Of a DNA stretch of 14,138 nt, positions 1 through 7,199 are shown in pieces (position 1 is the first letter of the stretch; each line of letters starts with the position of its first letter). The position numbers and the translations under genes were made by a program. Origin of the DNA: DASRPD01 sp035646535 (GTDB taxonomy: Bacteria; Actinomycetota; Acidimicrobiia; IMCC26256; JANYLB01); contig DASRPD010000122.1 in assembly GCA_035646535.1 (NCBI GenBank), forward strand, positions 1 through 14,138, written 5' to 3'. Below the pieces are notes generated by a model. It saw nothing but the letters and a program-made list of their open reading frames with translations, searched no databases and had not been told where the DNA came from.

Positions 1-4
1 CGGC

Positions 5-32
5 CCAGTGAAGACGGACCAGTGAAGACGGC
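5..32. repeat. Two-copy 14-bp tandem repeat
   Basis: The unit ccagtgaagacgga (5-18) is followed directly by ccagtgaagacggc (19-32), a tandem duplication with one mismatch in the last base. The GTG used as a possible start of the first gene (22) lies in the second copy, and the first copy has an equivalent GTG in another frame at 8. This is seen directly; no function can be assigned. Confidence 0.7.
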
Positions 33-1014
33 CCAGAGTGCGGCCGCGAGCTGGCACGCGCCCCGGATGTATCCGGCCACCTATCCCGGGGCTGCACCGC
101 GCCATCACTACCTGCTCCTCGACGGCCAGGTGCACGCGATCACACTGCCCGGTGGTGACCTGGCCGCCGCGTGCCTGGACGACGGCCGCGCCGTCGACGC
201 GTTGCTGGGCTCCGCCGGTCTCCCGGCACTATGTGAACGGGTCCCCGTGTTGGCCTACGGCGCCAACCGCAATCCCCACACGCTGGATCTCAAGCTCGCC
301 CACCACGACTATCAGACCGAGGGAGCCTCCACCGCCGTGCCCGTGCTCACCGGGACGCTGTCCGACTTCGACGTCGTCGCCGCCGGGCTGTCCTCCCAGG
401 GCTGTCTGTACGCGGACATCACACCGTGCGCGGGAACGACGGTGCACGTACACCTCGCGCTCCTCGACGTCGATCAAGCCCGGGCCATCCACGAGTCCGA
501 GGGCGTCGGGCGCGGCGGCTACGACTGCGCACGGATCCCCGGCTTCTCCGTCGACGACACGCAGGTGAGGTTCGAGCCGCTGGGCTATGCCGGGTGTCGG
601 CCCGTCTTCGTGTCGCCGGTGACCGGTGAGCCCATCGCGTTCACGGCGATCACCGCCGACGGGCGCAGCTTCACCGCGATGGACCAGCTCGAAGCCGTGA
701 GCCACCTCATCGAGTCCTGCGACCTGACCGGTGAGCTCGCCCGGCTCCTGGGGCTCGACCGCCGGTCGAGCCCCGGCGCCGGCGCTCGGGAGGTCGTCCG
801 CGTGCTCAGCGGCGCCTGGTGGTATGCCCACAACACCGGCGACGAACCGCCGCACGTCGCCCGGGCCGTCCAGCGCGTGGTCGGGGGCGCGATCGAACGG
901 CATCGAGCCCCCACCTCGACATCCCGGCACTTCGCGACCGAACACCGGCTGGTCGATGCCGCGACCGCCTTCGCCGCCGGGCCCGCGTCTCGTCTGGCCG
1001 CACAGCTCGGCTGA
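22..1014 (+). CDS. Hypothetical protein, possible gamma-glutamylcyclotransferase-like fold
   Basis: I do not recognise this protein with confidence. Its middle part resembles the gamma-glutamylcyclotransferase/AIG2-like fold: a glycine-rich strand-loop VLAYGANRNP (residues 77-86), then GTLSDFDVV (111-119), a GCLYADI segment (127-133) and LLDVDQARAIHESEG (147-161) followed by GGYD. That order (YGxNxxP, GxL, G-LY, LDxxEG, GY) is typical of the fold, but the match is by eye and no catalytic Glu is proven. There is no signal peptide or membrane segment, so it is probably cytosolic. The start is uncertain. GTG at 22 lies inside a tandem repeat, ATG at 67 is in frame, neither has a good Shine-Dalgarno, and the frame stays open to the left edge, so the gene may begin outside the window. 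It ends 103 bases before the aldolase gene on the same strand. Confidence 0.7.
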   Translation: MKTAQSAAASWHAPRMYPATYPGAAPRHHYLLLDGQVHAITLPGGDLAAACLDDGRAVDALLGSAGLPALCERVPVLAYGANRNPHTLDLKLAHHDYQTEGASTAVPVLTGTLSDFDVVAAGLSSQGCLYADITPCAGTTVHVHLALLDVDQARAIHESEGVGRGGYDCARIPGFSVDDTQVRFEPLGYAGCRPVFVSPVTGEPIAFTAITADGRSFTAMDQLEAVSHLIESCDLTGELARLLGLDRRSSPGAGAREVVRVLSGAWWYAHNTGDEPPHVARAVQRVVGGAIERHRAPTSTSRHFATEHRLVDAATAFAAGPASRLAAQLG

Positions 1015-1117
1015 CGCTTGTCGGTCGCCACGCATCCATTGGTAACGTGGCCGACGAAGACGCGCCGATCCCGAAATTCTCCCAATGCCGGGTCGGTACC
1101 TTGGCAGGAGGGTCTCG

Positions 1118-2005
1118 ATGAACAGCCGGCAACTCACCAAGATCGAGTCCGCAGACGGATTCATCGCGGCGCTGGACCAGAGCGGGGGCAGCACCCCGAA
1201 GGCGCTGAAGCTGTACGGCCTCGACGAGAGCGCCTACTCGAACGACGATGAGATGTTCGACCGCGTCCACGAGATGCGCACGCGGATCATCACGAGCCCC
1301 AGCTTCGGCGGTGACCGCATCCTCGCCGCGATCCTGTTCGAGAAGACGATGGACCGAGAGATCGAGGGCCGGGGATCGGCGGACTACCTCTGGAGCGTGA
1401 AGAACGTCGTCCCGATCCTGAAGGTCGACAAGGGACTCGCCGACGAGGCCGACGGCGTCCAGATCATGAAGCCCATCCCCGACCTCGACGCGCTGTTGGC
1501 TCGCGCGAACGAGAAGGGGATCTTCGGCACCAAGATGCGCTCGGTCATCAAGCTCGCCGACCCGGCCGGCATCAAGGCCATCGTCGACCAGCAGTTCGCC
1601 GTCGGTCGCCAGATCCTCGCGGCCGGCCTCGTGCCGATCCTCGAGCCGGAGATCGACATCACGAGCCCGCAGAAAGCCGCGGCCGAGGCGCTGCTCCGAG
1701 CGGGACTCTTCGATGGCCTCGACGCGCTCGGCGACACCGAGCGCGTCATGTTCAAGCTGACCCTCCCCGAGGAGGCTGACTTCTACTCCGAGCTGGTCGG
1801 CGATCCGAAGGTCGTTCGGGTGGTAGCGCTCTCGGGCGGCTACACCCGCGAGGAGGCCGACGCTCGATTGACGCGCAACCACGGTGTCGTCGCGAGCTTC
1901 TCTCGGGCGCTGACCGAGGGTCTCACCGCCCAGCTGAGCGACGCGGAGTTCAACGCCGCGCTCGACGCGTCGATCGGGAGCATCTACCAGGCGTCGATCA
2001 CCTGA
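1118..2005 (+). CDS. Class I fructose-bisphosphate aldolase
   Basis: This enzyme cleaves fructose 1,6-bisphosphate to dihydroxyacetone phosphate and glyceraldehyde 3-phosphate, and catalyses the reverse reaction, in cytosolic glycolysis and gluconeogenesis. The protein is 295 residues, the usual size of the compact bacterial class I aldolase (Staphylococcus type). Family landmarks in order: FIAALDQSGGSTPKAL near the N-terminus, ILFEKTMDRE, VPILKVDKGL, GTKMRSVIKLA, LVPILEPEID, and VMFKLTLPEE, whose Lys213 sits where the Schiff-base lysine is expected. The frame is open upstream, but ATG at 1118 is the start because aggaggg lies 6-7 bases before it and the conserved sequence begins there. Being class I, it needs no metal. 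The gene stands alone, followed by 44 bases and then a P450. Confidence 0.95.
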   Translation: MNSRQLTKIESADGFIAALDQSGGSTPKALKLYGLDESAYSNDDEMFDRVHEMRTRIITSPSFGGDRILAAILFEKTMDREIEGRGSADYLWSVKNVVPILKVDKGLADEADGVQIMKPIPDLDALLARANEKGIFGTKMRSVIKLADPAGIKAIVDQQFAVGRQILAAGLVPILEPEIDITSPQKAAAEALLRAGLFDGLDALGDTERVMFKLTLPEEADFYSELVGDPKVVRVVALSGGYTREEADARLTRNHGVVASFSRALTEGLTAQLSDAEFNAALDASIGSIYQASIT

Positions 2006-2049
2006 GGCTCGTTCTCGGGTGTGTCGGCGTATGAGGATCTGAGCCCGCG

Positions 2050-3246
2050 ATGCCATGCACGACTCCCACCACGCTCGATTCCGAGATCGACGTCATGCTG
2101 GACGACCTCGCCGACGTTCCCGCGACGTTGCACACGCTGCGCGCCCGTGGCCCGGCGGTGTGGGCCCGCGCGTTCGGTGAACCCGCACTGCTGCTGGTGA
2201 GCCATGAGCTCGTCAACGCGGCATTCCGCGACGAGGACACCTTCCCGGCGGCCGAGTACTACGGCCGGGTCATCACCGACGTCCTCGGGCGGAACCTGCA
2301 ATGCATGCGCGGTGAGGAACACCGCGTCAACCGCGCGTTGGTGTCTCCCGCGTTCCGGTCGCGGCTGATGCCGGACCTGATCAGCCCGCTGTTGGAACCG
2401 GTAGCGCACGACTTGATCGACCGCTTCGCGCCGGATGGCCGCGCGGATCTCGTTGCCGATTTCACCGCGCGATACCCGTTCACCATCATCACGCGGCTGC
2501 TGGGTCTTCCCCAGCCCGCCGAGGACGACGTACGACGGTGGGCGCTCGGCATGCTCGACATCCGCAACCATGAGCTCGCGTCGCGATGCTCGGCGGAGTT
2601 CGTGGCCTTCGTGGACCCGATCCTGCAACGCCGTCGTACCGACCCGGGCGACGACCTCGTGTCGACGCTCGCCACCACCGAGGTCGACGGCGAGCGCTTG
2701 ACCGACGAGGAGATCTTCAACTTCCTGCGGCTCCTGTTCCCCGCGGGCGCGGACACGACCTACCTCGGGCTCGGCAGCACCCTGTACTCCCTGCTCACGA
2801 ACCCGGATCAGCTCGCGATCGTGCTCGGTGATCTCGACGTCGAATGCCGCTGGGCGGGTGAGGAGGGCATCCGATGCAATCCGCCCACCGCATGGATCCC
2901 CCGATACAGCCCTCGCGACATCGTCTGGCACGGGGTCCAGATCCCGGCCGGCACGACCATGTTCCTGGGGGTCATGGCCGCCAATCGCGACCCGGCGAAG
3001 TTCGCCGAGACCGACCGCCTCGACGTGTCGCGCCGAGCCGGCTCCGTGATGACGTTCGGCTTCGGCACCCACTGCTGCCTCGGGGCCCCGCTCGCACGCG
3101 CCGAGATCGAGACCGCGTTACGGGTCATCCTGACCCGACTCCCCGACCTGCGATTGACCGAACCGGACACGGTGCGGATCACCGGCACGTTCCATCATCT
3201 CCTGCGCGGGCCGAACCGACTCCCCGTGCAGTTCGGACGGCCCTGA
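2050..3246 (+). CDS. Cytochrome P450
   Basis: A soluble bacterial heme monooxygenase of 398 residues, normal for the class, with no membrane anchor. The I-helix oxygen-activation motif is AGADTT (232-237). The K-helix ExxR is E272-x-x-R275. The heme loop FGFGTHCCLG (336-345) fits FGxGxHxCxG, making Cys343 the thiolate ligand. The early GEEHRVNRALVSPAF matches the C-helix W/HR region that contacts heme propionates. The substrate cannot be read from sequence. No ferredoxin, ferredoxin reductase or biosynthetic gene is adjacent, so electrons must come from partners encoded elsewhere. The segment between the I-helix and ExxR, and the stretch after it, are shorter than in many P450s, but all core motifs are intact. 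The start is ATG at 2050; I see no strong Shine-Dalgarno. Confidence 0.95.
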   Translation: MPCTTPTTLDSEIDVMLDDLADVPATLHTLRARGPAVWARAFGEPALLLVSHELVNAAFRDEDTFPAAEYYGRVITDVLGRNLQCMRGEEHRVNRALVSPAFRSRLMPDLISPLLEPVAHDLIDRFAPDGRADLVADFTARYPFTIITRLLGLPQPAEDDVRRWALGMLDIRNHELASRCSAEFVAFVDPILQRRRTDPGDDLVSTLATTEVDGERLTDEEIFNFLRLLFPAGADTTYLGLGSTLYSLLTNPDQLAIVLGDLDVECRWAGEEGIRCNPPTAWIPRYSPRDIVWHGVQIPAGTTMFLGVMAANRDPAKFAETDRLDVSRRAGSVMTFGFGTHCCLGAPLARAEIETALRVILTRLPDLRLTEPDTVRITGTFHHLLRGPNRLPVQFGRP

Positions 3247-3247
3247 C

Positions 3248-3371
3248 GCCACGCTCGAAGATCCCACCGACGAGATCCGCGAAGACGCAACCGCGGAGTG
3301 GTCGCGTGCAAACGTCGGCGAGCTGCTCCCCGGGTTGGTGACCCCCCTGAGCGCGTCCATGACCGGGCGAC
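3248..3371 (+). pseudogene. Probable remnant of a PEP-utilizing enzyme N-terminus
   Basis: Between the convergent P450 and pyrimidine-reductase-like genes, reading from 3248 gives a stretch containing EWSRANVGELLPGLVTPLS (about 3296-3352). This W-(S/T)-x-x-NVGE-x-LPG-x-x-TPLS pattern is the hallmark of the N-terminal part of actinobacterial PEP-utilizing (PEP synthase/rifampicin phosphotransferase-like) proteins. It has no plausible start codon upstream in frame. After about 3371 the frame turns into Arg/Ser-rich noise with no family similarity, so only a fragment is left. The match is by eye. Confidence 0.4.
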
Positions 3372-3485
3372 GAATCTCCGACCAGACCCGGACCTCCTCG
3401 ACGAGGTGGTCCACGCGGGCGGCCGGAGTCAGAATCGCCCCGAGACGAACGGGGTGTCGGTGCCCGTGCGAGTCGGACGACGACG
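3372..3485. other. Intergenic stretch, no gene seen
   Basis: This continues the gap between the P450 and the pyrimidine-reductase-like gene. Open frames exist on both strands, but their translations are Arg/Pro/Ser-rich shadows without recognisable motifs or ribosome binding sites. It may be further decayed sequence of the PEP-utilizing remnant. Confidence 0.4.
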
Positions 3486-3501
3486 CGACCGCGAACGGTC
3501 G
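3486..3501 (-). terminator. Hairpin downstream of the pyrimidine-reductase-like gene
   Basis: A perfect 6-bp stem cgaccg/cggtcg encloses the tetraloop cgaa, with one extra G-U pair possible. It lies 20 bases beyond the stop of the minus-strand gene ending at 3522, between convergent genes. There is no T-tract, so it may act as a weak or Rho-assisted terminator, or only as an mRNA end structure. Confidence 0.35.
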
Positions 3502-3521
3502 TCCGATATCTACCCGGCGGG

Positions 3522-4250
3522 CTACGCCGCGCCGTCGGCGAGCCCAGGCCGCGAGTAGCGAAGGAACAGATAGCCGTCGTCGTCGACGAAGCCGTGGTCA
3601 AGACCCCAGGGCGCCGGGTCGGCGCCGGGCCCGTGGCTGACGCGCGCCGAACCGCCGCTGATCACCTTGGGTGCGACGGTCTGAAAGAACTCGTCGACAA
3701 GCCCGAGCGACACCATGACCCCGGCGAGCCCGGGACCACCCTCCATCAACACCACCCGGCCCATGAACTGGTCGACGACCGCACGCAGATCCACCCGGCC
3801 GCCGGTCCCGGCGCGAAGCTCGGGCAGGCCTGCGGGTACGGGCGGCGCGTCCTCGGGGAGCACGATCGTTGCGCGCCCGGAGGCGAACAGCTCGGGGTTC
3901 CCGGAGATGTTGGGCTCCTTGGCGATCACGAAGACGCGCAGGTGGGGCTGCTCGGGCGCCCGGTACTGCTCGGCCACGGCGGTGACCATGCCCACCAGCA
4001 CAACGTCGGCATCCTTCCGCAGCGCCGCGAACACCGCGCGATCGCTCCGGTTGCCCAGGCCGCCCGACGTGCCGTCCACCGCCGTGCCCCCATCGGCCGA
4101 CGACACCATGTTGAGGCGCACGAACCCCCGGGAATCCACCCGCATCGCCGGGCGCGCCACATGCGCGGCGACGAGGTCCTCGGGTGCAAGCGAAGGCTCG
4201 GTCAGACAGCGCACGACTCCCACGTTAGGCGCCGGTTCGAGCCACACCAT
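3522..4250 (-). CDS. Pyrimidine reductase family protein (RibD C-terminal / DHFR-like fold)
   Basis: A 242-residue protein of the RibD C-terminal-domain family. In riboflavin synthesis this fold reduces the ribosyl group of the deaminated pyrimidine using NADPH; actinobacterial stand-alone members are often called pyrimidine or dihydrofolate reductase family proteins, and their substrate is not settled. Visible landmarks are LNMVSSADGGTAVDG (46-60), GLGNRSDRAVFAALRKDADVVLVG (64-87; the N-x-x-D and DVVLVG parts are characteristic), and LMEGGPGLAG (168-177), the Gly-rich NADPH-binding loop, followed by LVDEFFQTVAPKVISGG (184-200). There is no deaminase domain. ATG at 4250 was preferred to the longer frame from 4379 because the upstream extension is low-complexity Arg/Ser/Pro sequence. 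The start overlaps the end of the flavoprotein gene by 26 bases, which suggests co-transcription and translational coupling. Confidence 0.85.
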   Translation of the reverse strand: MVWLEPAPNVGVVRCLTEPSLAPEDLVAAHVARPAMRVDSRGFVRLNMVSSADGGTAVDGTSGGLGNRSDRAVFAALRKDADVVLVGMVTAVAEQYRAPEQPHLRVFVIAKEPNISGNPELFASGRATIVLPEDAPPVPAGLPELRAGTGGRVDLRAVVDQFMGRVVLMEGGPGLAGVMVSLGLVDEFFQTVAPKVISGGSARVSHGPGADPAPWGLDHGFVDDDGYLFLRYSRPGLADGAA

Positions 4251-5655
4251 CGACGTCGCCGCGCGGCAAGCCCGCCAAGCCCGCCTCGCTTCCCGCGGGG
4301 TGGGCGCGCCGGCCACCGATCTCGGTGAAGAGCTGCGCCGCGGCCTGCTGCATCGCGACGGACCACGTCGGGTAGGCATGCGCGCTCAACGCGAGGCGCA
4401 CCGGGAACATCTTGGTGCTCATGGCGAGCACCGCCTCGTGGATCATCTCGCCACCGCGCGGTGCCACGGCGGTCGCACCGATGATCCGACCCCCTGCGAG
4501 GTTGCGGAGCATCGGACGAGGCGCCGCGATGAGCTTGACGAATCCCCGGGTCTCCCCGGCCACGACGGCACGGTCGAATTCGGTCATCGGGAGGTACGCG
4601 ACCCTGCCCCCGTGCTCCGCGGCCTCAGCCTCGGTCATCCCGACCCGACCCACCTCCGGCGACGTGTACGTGACTGCAGGGATCAGCTCGGACCGGAAGC
4701 GCCGACGGTGGTAGTGCGTCAAGGCGTTGGCCGTCGCGATGCGTCCCATCTGCTCGGCTGCGTGCGTGAACTGGCTCTTTCCGGCAATGTCACCGACGGC
4801 CCAGATCCCCCGTGCGGTCGTCGCGAGATGATCGTCGGTCCGAATGAACCCGCGTGCGTCGGTCTCGACGCCGGCGGCTTCCAGGTCGAGGCCCGTCGTG
4901 TCGGCGCTCCGACCCACCGCGACCAGCACCTTCTCGGCGAGCGCGGTCGCTCCGTCCGCGAGATGCAGGCAGGCGCCGTCTTCTCCCTCGAGTCGTTCCA
5001 CTCGGGTCACCGCGGCACCGGTGCGCACGTCGACCGAATCGGCTCGGAGCGCGTCCTCGATCGCGGCCGATGCCTCGGGCTCTTCGCGGGCGATCAGCCG
5101 TGGCAGCGCCTCGATCAGGGTCACCTGCACGCCGAGGCGACCAAAGGCCTGGGCGAGCTCGCAACCGATCGCGCCGCCTCCGAGCACCGCGAGCGAGTGC
5201 GGCGGGCTCGTGAGCTCGAAGACCGTGTCACTCGTGAGGTAGGCGATCTCGGCGAGGCCGTCGATGGGCGGCACCGCCGGTCCGGCACCAGTCGCGACGA
5301 TCACCCGCCGGGCGTCGACCGCGCGGCCGTCCACATCGAGACGTCGTCGCGACCGGAATCGAGCCCAGCCCGACATGACCTCGACGCCCTCGCGGCGGAA
5401 CACATCGGGGGTCTCCGTCGCGGCGATCGCGTCGACAGCCCGACGCGAGGACTCGACCGCCTCCTCAAACGAGACTCCCCGGGCGGCGGCCTCGATCAGG
5501 GCCTTCGAGGGCACACACCCGGTGAACGTGCAGTCTCCGCCGATCGGACCGTGATGCACCAGCAAGGTCTTCGCGCCGCGTCGCACTCCGGCGCGGGCCG
5601 CGGAGATGCCGCCGGCGCCGCCGCCGACCACCACCAGGTCATAGTCCACGGACAC
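4225..5655 (-). CDS. FAD-dependent pyridine nucleotide-disulfide oxidoreductase (MerA/Lpd-like)
   Basis: A 476-residue flavoprotein with the full architecture of the lipoamide dehydrogenase/mercuric reductase family. The N-terminal FAD Rossmann motif is GGGAGG (11-16), and the redox-active disulfide is C42-TFTG-C47, followed by VPSK. The NAD(P)H Rossmann motif is GGGAIG (159-164), the second FAD contact is WAVGD (285-289), and a C-terminal dimerisation domain follows. Normally that domain carries a His-Pro-Thr-x-x-Glu active-site dyad. Here the region is HAYPTWSV, with Tyr428 in the His position (as in mercuric reductase) and Val433 in the Glu position, so it is probably not a lipoamide dehydrogenase. 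No MerA HMA domain or C-terminal Cys pair is present. GTG at 5655 is preferred, with gagag upstream and the sequence beginning just before the FAD motif; ATG at 5685 is an alternative. The substrate is unknown. Confidence 0.9.
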   Translation of the reverse strand: MSVDYDLVVVGGGAGGISAARAGVRRGAKTLLVHHGPIGGDCTFTGCVPSKALIEAAARGVSFEEAVESSRRAVDAIAATETPDVFRREGVEVMSGWARFRSRRRLDVDGRAVDARRVIVATGAGPAVPPIDGLAEIAYLTSDTVFELTSPPHSLAVLGGGAIGCELAQAFGRLGVQVTLIEALPRLIAREEPEASAAIEDALRADSVDVRTGAAVTRVERLEGEDGACLHLADGATALAEKVLVAVGRSADTTGLDLEAAGVETDARGFIRTDDHLATTARGIWAVGDIAGKSQFTHAAEQMGRIATANALTHYHRRRFRSELIPAVTYTSPEVGRVGMTEAEAAEHGGRVAYLPMTEFDRAVVAGETRGFVKLIAAPRPMLRNLAGGRIIGATAVAPRGGEMIHEAVLAMSTKMFPVRLALSAHAYPTWSVAMQQAAAQLFTEIGGRRAHPAGSEAGLAGLPRGDVDGVARTGA

Positions 5656-5804
5656 GGAACACTCTCGCGTGCCCCAGACTTCCATGTGCGGTCCGGCGCA
5701 ATCGCGGCCCCGAGCCAGGAATACACCGCACGCGAGAGCGGTTCTTCGGGCGTGGTCGAAACGGCGATCTCTCGAAGTGTGAAATCCGCAGCCGGGCGCT
5801 GCGA
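5656..5804. promoter_or_regulatory. Divergent promoter region between flavoprotein and DUF4395 genes
   Basis: About 149 bases separate the divergently transcribed flavoprotein (minus) and DUF4395 (plus) genes, so promoters for both must lie here. I could not pick convincing -35/-10 pairs or operators by eye. Confidence 0.4.
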
Positions 5805-6383
5805 ATGAAGCAAAGTCGCGCAACCGGCTCGTCGGCCACGACTCCGAAGGCGACGAGCCGGCTCCGGAGGCTCTCGAGCTTCCCCAACCCGGTGAACGAG
5901 GTGTCGGCTCGACTCGTCGCGGCCGGAGTGGTGCTGATGGCACTCGCGCTGCTGGCCACGGGCTGGCGCTGGATCGTGCTCGTCCTCGCCTACGGGTTCG
6001 TGGCCCGCGTGCTCAGCGGTCCGACGCTGAGCCCGCTCGGCCAGCTCGTGACCCGCGTCGTCACCCCCGCGCTGCCGGTCGAACCGAAGTACGTCCCCGG
6101 ACCACCCAAGCGGTTCGCTCAGGGCATCGGCGCGACGCTCACGGTGACGGCGGCGATCCTCACCTACGGCTTCGACGCCTTCGGCGCGGCCAAGGTGCTC
6201 GTCGCCGCGGCACTCGTCGCCGCCACGCTGGAATCCGTCTTCGCCTACTGCGTCGGCTGCAAGGTCTTCGGCCTCTTGATGCGCATCGGCCTGATTCCCG
6301 AGTCCGTCTGCGAGCACTGCAACGACATCTGGGCAAACGACGGGAATCCGCGGACGCGTCGGCGGGTTTCACCCCTGGAGTGA
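5805..6383 (+). CDS. DUF4395 family integral membrane protein
   Basis: This 192-residue protein matches the DUF4395 family (function unknown). It has the opening PNPVNEVSARLVAAGVV (27-43) and a pair of hydrophobic helices (about 36-53 and 56-71). A polar loop PxEPKYVPGPPKRFAQGIG (about 91-109) follows, then a second pair of helices (about 109-124 and 129-147). Two CxxC motifs, CVGC (149-152) and CEHC (169-172), sit in the C-terminal part and could bind metal or take part in thiol chemistry. DUF4395 genes are often found near thioredoxin or rhodanese-like genes, and here the divergent neighbour is a disulfide oxidoreductase, which fits loosely with a redox role. The first 25 residues are basic and cytosolic in character. 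The start is ATG at 5805, with only a weak Shine-Dalgarno. Confidence 0.85.
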   Translation: MKQSRATGSSATTPKATSRLRRLSSFPNPVNEVSARLVAAGVVLMALALLATGWRWIVLVLAYGFVARVLSGPTLSPLGQLVTRVVTPALPVEPKYVPGPPKRFAQGIGATLTVTAAILTYGFDAFGAAKVLVAAALVAATLESVFAYCVGCKVFGLLMRIGLIPESVCEHCNDIWANDGNPRTRRRVSPLE

Positions 6384-6453
6384 ACCGACGCAAGACTGCA
6401 TCTCGAAGCGTTCGCTCCAGCGCCCCGACCCAGCTCTTCCGAGGAGATCATCC

Positions 6454-7023
6454 GTGGCCCAGTCCGAGCACCAGCTCTCCCTCCCCGCACGCACCGAGAA
6501 CGACGACGACCCGGCCGTGGCCGCCATCCTCTCCAAGGCCAAGGCGAAGATCGGGATGATCCCGAACATGTACGCGAACATGGCCAACGTCTCCGGTCTG
6601 TTGGAGACCTACCTCACCGGCTACGACGCGTTCCGGGTCGACTCCGACCTCACGCCCGCCGAGCAGGAGACCGTGCTGTTGTCCATCAGCCGGGCCAACG
6701 GGTGTACCTACTGCATGGCGGCCCACAGCTCCGTCGCCGACATGGCCGAGGTCCCGACCGCGATCACCGACGCCCTCCGGGCGGGCCGGCCGGTCCCCGA
6801 CGCCAAGCTCGACGCCCTCGCCGTCTTCACCACCGCAATGGTCGACACCCGGGGTCTGCCTACCCGTTCGCAGGTCGAGACGTTCCTCGCCGCGGGCTAC
6901 ACCGAGACCCACATCCTGCAGATCGTGCTCGCCCTGGCGGTCAAGACGATCAGCAACTACTCCAATCACCTGTTCCACACCCCGGTGGACGAGGTCTTCG
7001 CCGGCCGCGCCTGGGAGGGCTGA
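6454..7023 (+). CDS. Carboxymuconolactone decarboxylase family / AhpD-like peroxidase-related protein
   Basis: A 189-residue protein of the AhpD/CMD fold. The catalytic signature is C84-TY-C87-MAA-H91 inside ANGCTYCMAAHSSVAD, the CxxC-xxx-H arrangement used by AhpD-like alkylhydroperoxidases for thiol-dependent peroxide reduction. Upstream is the family-typical GMIPNMYANMANVSGLLETY (about 34-53). The length fits the peroxidase-related branch rather than the shorter true carboxymuconolactone decarboxylases. No signal peptide is present, so it should be cytosolic. The GTG at 6454 is chosen because gaggag lies 7-8 bases before it. It follows the DUF4395 gene by 70 bases and could share its transcript. 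The physiological substrate and reducing partner are not evident. Confidence 0.9.
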   Translation: MAQSEHQLSLPARTENDDDPAVAAILSKAKAKIGMIPNMYANMANVSGLLETYLTGYDAFRVDSDLTPAEQETVLLSISRANGCTYCMAAHSSVADMAEVPTAITDALRAGRPVPDAKLDALAVFTTAMVDTRGLPTRSQVETFLAAGYTETHILQIVLALAVKTISNYSNHLFHTPVDEVFAGRAWEG

Positions 7024-7085
7024 CCGCACCCTCGCCGACCGCCGCCCGGCCCTCGCCGCCGGCGTGCTTGTCGTGAGGGTCAGCG

Positions 7086-7120
7086 GCTGGGGCCCTTGGG
7101 ACCTTCGCCCCTGCCCCAGC
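7086..7120 (+). terminator. Inverted repeat after the CMD-family gene
   Basis: gctggggc (7086-7093) and gccccagc (7113-7120) form a perfect 8-bp stem around a 19-base loop, starting 63 bases after the stop codon. There is no T-run after it. It could terminate the upstream transcript or be a processing structure. Confidence 0.4.
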
Positions 7121-7150
7121 ACGGGATTCGGAGCGAGACTGGATCTTGGA

Positions 7151-7184
7151 ACGGGCAAACGTGAACGGGCAAACGTGAACGGGC
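7151..7184. repeat. 14-bp tandem repeat upstream of the SHOCT gene
   Basis: acgggcaaacgtga is present twice without mismatch (7151-7164 and 7165-7178), and the first six bases occur a third time (7179-7184). It ends just before the strong ribosome binding site of the next gene, so it lies in its leader or promoter. It could be a repeated operator half-site or a replication-slippage duplication. Confidence 0.8.
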
Positions 7185-7199
7185 GGAGAGGAGAAGCCG

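Noticed and set aside
1018..1048. ttgtcg and taacgt as a sigma-70 promoter for the aldolase
   Set aside because: The spacing is 19 bases and both boxes are imperfect. It is too weak to list as a feature.
806..2056. Minus-strand open frame of 416 codons over the aldolase gene
   Set aside because: It mirrors the aldolase codons. The aldolase family match and Schiff-base lysine make the plus strand certain.
2050..3246. P450-centred biosynthetic gene cluster
   Set aside because: No synthase, redox partner, transporter or tailoring gene is next to it. The neighbours are aldolase and a pyrimidine-reductase-like gene.
3715..5808. Plus-strand open frame of 697 codons
   Set aside because: It lies antisense to the well-supported flavoprotein and pyrimidine-reductase genes, has Arg/His/Gly-rich low-complexity composition and no motif. 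Long antisense frames are expected in GC-rich DNA.
7141..7184. CRISPR-like repeats
   Set aside because: The copies are directly adjacent with no spacers, and only two and a half units exist.
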